9,162 nucleotides of DNA from Deltaproteobacteria bacterium (GTDB taxonomy: Bacteria > Bdellovibrionota > O2-12-FULL-43-9 > JACQJE01), in NCBI GenBank assembly GCA_016205125.1, contig JACQJE010000135.1, forward strand, positions 1-9,162, in the 5' to 3' direction. The notes beneath the pieces are model-generated. The model ran no database searches. It was not told the origin of the DNA and saw only the letters and a list, made by a program, of their open reading frames with translations. The stretch's first letter is position 1. Each line of letters opens with the position of its first letter. Below are positions 6,689-9,162 of the stretch, piece by piece. A program made the position numbers and the translations under genes.

Positions 6689-7587
6689 TGGGAGACTCCC
6701 TCTTCTAAAGGGAATTTTGGTTGATAGCCTAAATCTCCCCTCGCTCTGGAAATATCAGCCTGCGTGAAGTTCTGATAGAAGGGATAGGGGTTGTCAAAGT
6801 ACTCCGGCTTAAACGAGAGTCTCAGAGCCCGATTGAGAGCAGAGATCACATCGTTAAAACTCCGGGCTTCTCCGCTTCCCAAGTTATAAATTCCGCTCTG
6901 TCTGGCATGAAGAGCAGCCATTGTCCCCGCCACAATGTCTTCAACATAGACAAAATCCCGCTTCTGCTCTCCAAATTTAAAAATTCTCGGCGCCTGATCT
7001 CCTTTCATCTGGCAGGCGAGTTGATAAATCATACTGGAGGCCTTTCCTTTATGGCTCTCCCTTGGACCATAGACGTTGAAATAGCGGAGCCCCACAATCT
7101 TCATCTTGGGATTGACCTTTGCGTAAATTCTCGCCAGGTTGTCGAGGATGACCTTGGAGAATGCATAAACATTTTCTGGAGCGGCTGGCTGTTCCTCAGG
7201 CATTGCACGATGGGCGTCTTCTTTTCCATAAGTGGCGGCAGAAGAGGCGTATATGACAGGAATGCTGTCACTTGCCGCAAAGTCGAGGATCCGCCTGAAC
7301 CCCTCTGCATTATCATAGACCATCGCCTTTTGATCCATGATGGTGGTGTCTGTAATCGAGGCGAGGTGAAAGATCGCGTCAACCCCTTTCGGGAAATGCC
7401 TTTCCCATCCCGGATCTGCCACATTTACGGAGAGCAGATCTCCCTGGAACCCCCGCAAATTGGCAAAGTGGCCGGAACGGAAGTCATCCATGACGATGAT
7501 CTCAGCATCTGGATGTTTTGCCTGGAGGGCAAGAGTGAGGTTTGATCCAACAAAACCCGCCCCCCCTGTGACAATGATTCTCTGCAT
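6658..7587 (-). CDS. hldD: ADP-L-glycero-D-manno-heptose 6-epimerase
   Basis: HldD (RfaD) converts ADP-D-glycero-D-manno-heptose to the L,D form used for the LPS inner core. It is a cytosolic NADP-dependent short-chain dehydrogenase of the extended type. The 309 residues match E. coli HldD (310). Visible features are the nucleotide-binding GGAGFVG (8-14), SSAATYG with the catalytic serine (115-116), YAFSK with the catalytic Tyr141 and Lys145, LRYFNVYGPRE (168-177), KGKASSMIYQL (180-190), FKFGEQKRDFVYVEDIV (203-219) and YPFYQNFTQADI near 268-279. The GEQKRDFVYVEDI and FTQADI blocks set it apart from UDP-glucose/galactose epimerases. The ATG at 7587 has no clear Shine-Dalgarno sequence. The stop is TGA. 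No other heptose gene is in the window, so it stands alone, divergent from the gene at 7726 and convergent with the small ORF at 6362. Confidence 0.9.
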   Translation of the reverse strand: MQRIIVTGGAGFVGSNLTLALQAKHPDAEIIVMDDFRSGHFANLRGFQGDLLSVNVADPGWERHFPKGVDAIFHLASITDTTIMDQKAMVYDNAEGFRRILDFAASDSIPVIYASSAATYGKEDAHRAMPEEQPAAPENVYAFSKVILDNLARIYAKVNPKMKIVGLRYFNVYGPRESHKGKASSMIYQLACQMKGDQAPRIFKFGEQKRDFVYVEDIVAGTMAALHARQSGIYNLGSGEARSFNDVISALNRALRLSFKPEYFDNPYPFYQNFTQADISRARGDLGYQPKFPLEEGVSHYIEHWHSIS

Positions 7588-7596
7588 AACTGGAAT

Positions 7597-7626
7597 TATC
7601 TATTAGGCATTCCATTGCGCTGTCAA
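7597..7626 (-). promoter_or_regulatory. Candidate hldD promoter giving a nearly leaderless transcript
   Basis: The minus strand has a perfect TTGACA (7621-7626). After 18 bp comes TAGATA (7597-7602), within TAGATAAT, which also contains GATAAT at a longer 20-bp spacing. Only 7-9 bases separate the -10 region from the hldD ATG, so transcription would begin at or within a few bases of the start codon. That fits the absence of a Shine-Dalgarno sequence. The -10 match is imperfect. Confidence 0.5.
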
Positions 7627-7651
7627 GTCGTAGGGGTGGATCAAGGTGATT

Positions 7652-7679
7652 TTGGAAGCGTTGTCAATTGTGTTACACT
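7652..7679 (+). promoter_or_regulatory. Weak candidate promoter for the 7726 gene
   Basis: TTGGAA (7652-7657) and TACACT (7674-7679) are 16 bp apart, each matching 4 of 6 consensus bases. The position, about 47 bp upstream of the ATG at 7726, is suitable. Together with the hldD promoter it would make the 7588-7725 gap a divergent control region. Confidence 0.3.
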
Positions 7680-7725
7680 ATGGATGGTGCACGAAGGAAT
7701 TTTCCACTCAGGGAAGAGGAAGGCC

Positions 7726-8388
7726 ATGAAAGGGACACATCATAAGCCGTTTCTTTTCATTGCGACTGTTGTCATTTTGGCCGCAATGAGCATTTCCAAC
7801 CGAAGTTTTGCTCAGCAGAGGCCGGCGACTGTGCCCTCTTATCGCGACTATGTGAAGAGTATTCAGCGGATCTTTGCGAGCGAAGCGGCCAAGCGGGTGA
7901 AATTCACTGCGGCGGTCCAGAGTGCAAGGCTACTCGGCATTCTTGAATTTGTGGACGATGATCAGTTTGTGAAGTTATACCCCTGTCTTGCCAAAGGCGG
8001 AAAAGATTGGGACGATTTGAATGCGAAACAGAGAGAGAATGTCATCGATGAGTGCAAGGTGCTGGTGAAGGGAAGGCAATTGGGGGGTGCTCCTGTTGAA
8101 GCAAAGCCGCCGGCAAGGCCCCCCGCGCCGGAAGCGAACATTTTGACGTTGATTCCGATTCAGGATGAATTGAGTAAGCTCTCTTCAAAAATCGACCGGA
8201 TCGAGTCGATTTTGACGACGCTGCGAAGCAATCAGGATAATTTCGATCGGAGCTTGAGGGAAATCAGCCGGTCTATCGCAGCGATCCCCCATTCAGTTTC
8301 GGTGCCGCGATCTGTCCCCCCCCAGCCTCTTCCTGAAGAGGGGAGCGCCCCAGAACGCATGCAGCTGGAAGAGGAACAGCAGCAATAG
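7726..8388 (+). CDS. Predicted periplasmic coiled-coil protein of unknown function
   Basis: I do not recognise this 220-residue protein. The ATG at 7726 is preceded by GAGGAAGG, a good ribosome binding site. Starting there puts a clear signal peptide at the N-terminus: KGTHHK, a hydrophobic core at about 9-22, and a probable cleavage after SFA (residue 29). Residues 38-118 form a charged, mostly helical domain with Cys87 and Cys110 (possible disulfide). Residues 122-138 are a Pro/Ala-rich linker (KPPARPPAPEA). Residues 139-187 look like a coiled coil (DELSKLSSKIDRIESILTTL). The tail is Pro- then Glu/Gln-rich, ending EEEQQQ. The layout resembles envelope structural or trimerising proteins, but no family can be named. 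The stop TAG is 2 bp before the polX ATG, so the two are probably co-transcribed. A longer reading from TTG at 7615 would hide the signal peptide and is rejected. Confidence 0.75.
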   Translation: MKGTHHKPFLFIATVVILAAMSISNRSFAQQRPATVPSYRDYVKSIQRIFASEAAKRVKFTAAVQSARLLGILEFVDDDQFVKLYPCLAKGGKDWDDLNAKQRENVIDECKVLVKGRQLGGAPVEAKPPARPPAPEANILTLIPIQDELSKLSSKIDRIESILTTLRSNQDNFDRSLREISRSIAAIPHSVSVPRSVPPQPLPEEGSAPERMQLEEEQQQ

Positions 8389-8390
8389 CG

Positions 8391-9162
8391 ATGGAACGAC
8401 GTCAACGCAAACAGCAGATGGGCGATGAGTCCCTTCTCAGTAATAAGAAAATTGCAGAGATATTGCGCGAAATCTCGGAGATGATGGAGATTTTGGGGGA
8501 GAACCCTTTTAAAGTCCGGGCTTATGAAAACGCGGCGCGCCAAGTCGAAAATCATCCCGCCCCTCTTGCGGAGGAAATAGAAGGTCTCGATGAAAAAGGT
8601 CAGATCGAAAAATTGGGCGAGATCCCTTCAGTTGGAAAGGGGATCGCAGAGAGGCTTGTTCAGCTCATCACTTCTGGACGGATGGATTATTACGAGGAGC
8701 TCCAGAAGAAAATATCTCCTCAGATGCTGGAGATGCTGAAGATTCCCGATCTTGGCCCGAAGAAGGTGAAAGCGCTTCAGGAGGCTGGGATTAAAAGTAT
8801 AGAGGCGCTTGAAAAAGCCGCTAAAGAGGGGAAACTGCGGACATTGGCCGGTTTTGGAACGAAGACCGAAGAGAACATCTTGCGTGGGATGGAATTGGTT
8901 CGGGCACAGAGGGAGCGGATTTTGCTCGATGAAGCGACAGAGATGGCTACTGCGCTGCTCAACGCATTGAAAAAGAGCGGCCTGCCCAAACGGCTGGAAG
9001 TTGCAGGTTCGATCCGCCGCAGGAAGGAGACGATTCGCGACATTGATATCCTTGCGACCTCTTCAAAGCCAAAAGCGCTGATGGATGTTTTCGTAAATCT
9101 CCCCCAGGTAAAGCATGTGGCGGCGCATGGAGAGACCAAGAGCAGTGTGACCTTGCAAGAAG
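8391..9162 (+). CDS. polX: Family X DNA polymerase PolX, 3' end beyond the window
   Basis: Bacterial and archaeal PolX is a gap-filling repair polymerase, usually about 570 residues with a C-terminal PHP nuclease domain. The first 257 codons are here and the frame is open to the window edge. Residues 20-60 (IAEILREISEMMEILGENPFKVRAY...) match the N-terminal helical domain. Helix-hairpin-helix motifs for DNA binding are at about 78-95 (IPSVGKGIAERL), 118-134 (IPDLGPKKVKAL) and 153-165 (AGFGTKTEENIL). The nucleotidyltransferase palm signature GSIRRRKETIRDIDIL is at 206-221, with the metal-binding Asp217 and Asp219. The ATG at 8391 is 2 bp after the previous stop and suggests translational coupling. 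The ATG at 8418 is an alternative nearer the usual family start, and neither has a clear Shine-Dalgarno sequence. The rest of the palm, the thumb and the PHP domain would lie to the right. Confidence 0.93.
   Translation, partial: MERRQRKQQMGDESLLSNKKIAEILREISEMMEILGENPFKVRAYENAARQVENHPAPLAEEIEGLDEKGQIEKLGEIPSVGKGIAERLVQLITSGRMDYYEELQKKISPQMLEMLKIPDLGPKKVKALQEAGIKSIEALEKAAKEGKLRTLAGFGTKTEENILRGMELVRAQRERILLDEATEMATALLNALKKSGLPKRLEVAGSIRRRKETIRDIDILATSSKPKALMDVFVNLPQVKHVAAHGETKSSVTLQE

Noticed and set aside
6907..7545. Plus-strand ORF of 212 codons opposite hldD
   Set aside because: It lies entirely antisense to the well-conserved HldD frame. Its length follows from the codon bias of hldD and it has no motif support.
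7615..7725. Upstream extension of the 7726 gene from a TTG at 7615
   Set aside because: The extension would bury a clear signal peptide inside the protein and overlap the candidate promoter, whereas the ATG at 7726 has a good ribosome binding site.

Overview
The window (roughly 50% GC by eye) reads as chromosomal DNA of a Gram-negative bacterium. It carries a lipopolysaccharide-heptose epimerase (hldD), a periplasmic lytic transglycosylase with a long tetratricopeptide-type region, an Opp/Dpp-type lipoprotein-dependent peptide transporter, and a bacterial family-X DNA polymerase. I cannot place it in a phylum from sequence alone. PolX, a large Slt and several dispersed palindromic repeats would fit an environmental lineage of the Nitrospirota or deltaproteobacterial kind, but that is only a guess.

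Layout. Positions 1-180 are a long imperfect palindrome with 24-bp perfect terminal inverted repeats. It lies 2 bp beyond the oppC stop codon and contains a hairpin that resembles a two-way intrinsic terminator. Positions 183-3630 (minus strand) are an oppA-oppB-oppC operon with a good sigma70-type promoter at 3667-3696. oppA is broken by a single in-frame amber codon at 3418-3420, while both sides remain open in the same frame. Positions 3718-6030 (minus strand) are a Slt-type lytic transglycosylase, whose true start (6030, not 6051) is fixed by a perfect Shine-Dalgarno sequence. Its coding sequence contains a 25-bp perfect palindrome that is translated. Positions 6149-6339 are a 191-bp MITE-like element with 17-bp perfect terminal inverted repeats and a 4-bp target duplication. 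Positions 6362-6688 (plus strand) are a small, cysteine-rich, probably exported protein that overlaps the 3' end of hldD (6658-7587, minus strand). hldD appears to have an almost leaderless promoter. Divergent from it, a probable periplasmic coiled-coil protein (7726-8388, plus strand) is followed after 2 bp by polX (8391 to the window edge).

How the genes work together. oppABC would encode the binding lipoprotein and two permeases of a peptide ABC importer; its ATPases are not in the window. Slt (peptidoglycan turnover) and Opp (which in some bacteria recycles cell-wall peptides) are plausible functional neighbours, but they have separate promoters. hldD supplies ADP-L-glycero-D-manno-heptose for the LPS inner core. 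PolX is a repair polymerase.

No complete new defence or mobile system is visible. The unusual content is the set of three different palindromic or inverted-repeat elements (intergenic, MITE-like and in-gene), the amber-interrupted oppA, and two unrecognised exported proteins. I saw no rRNA, tRNA or CRISPR array.
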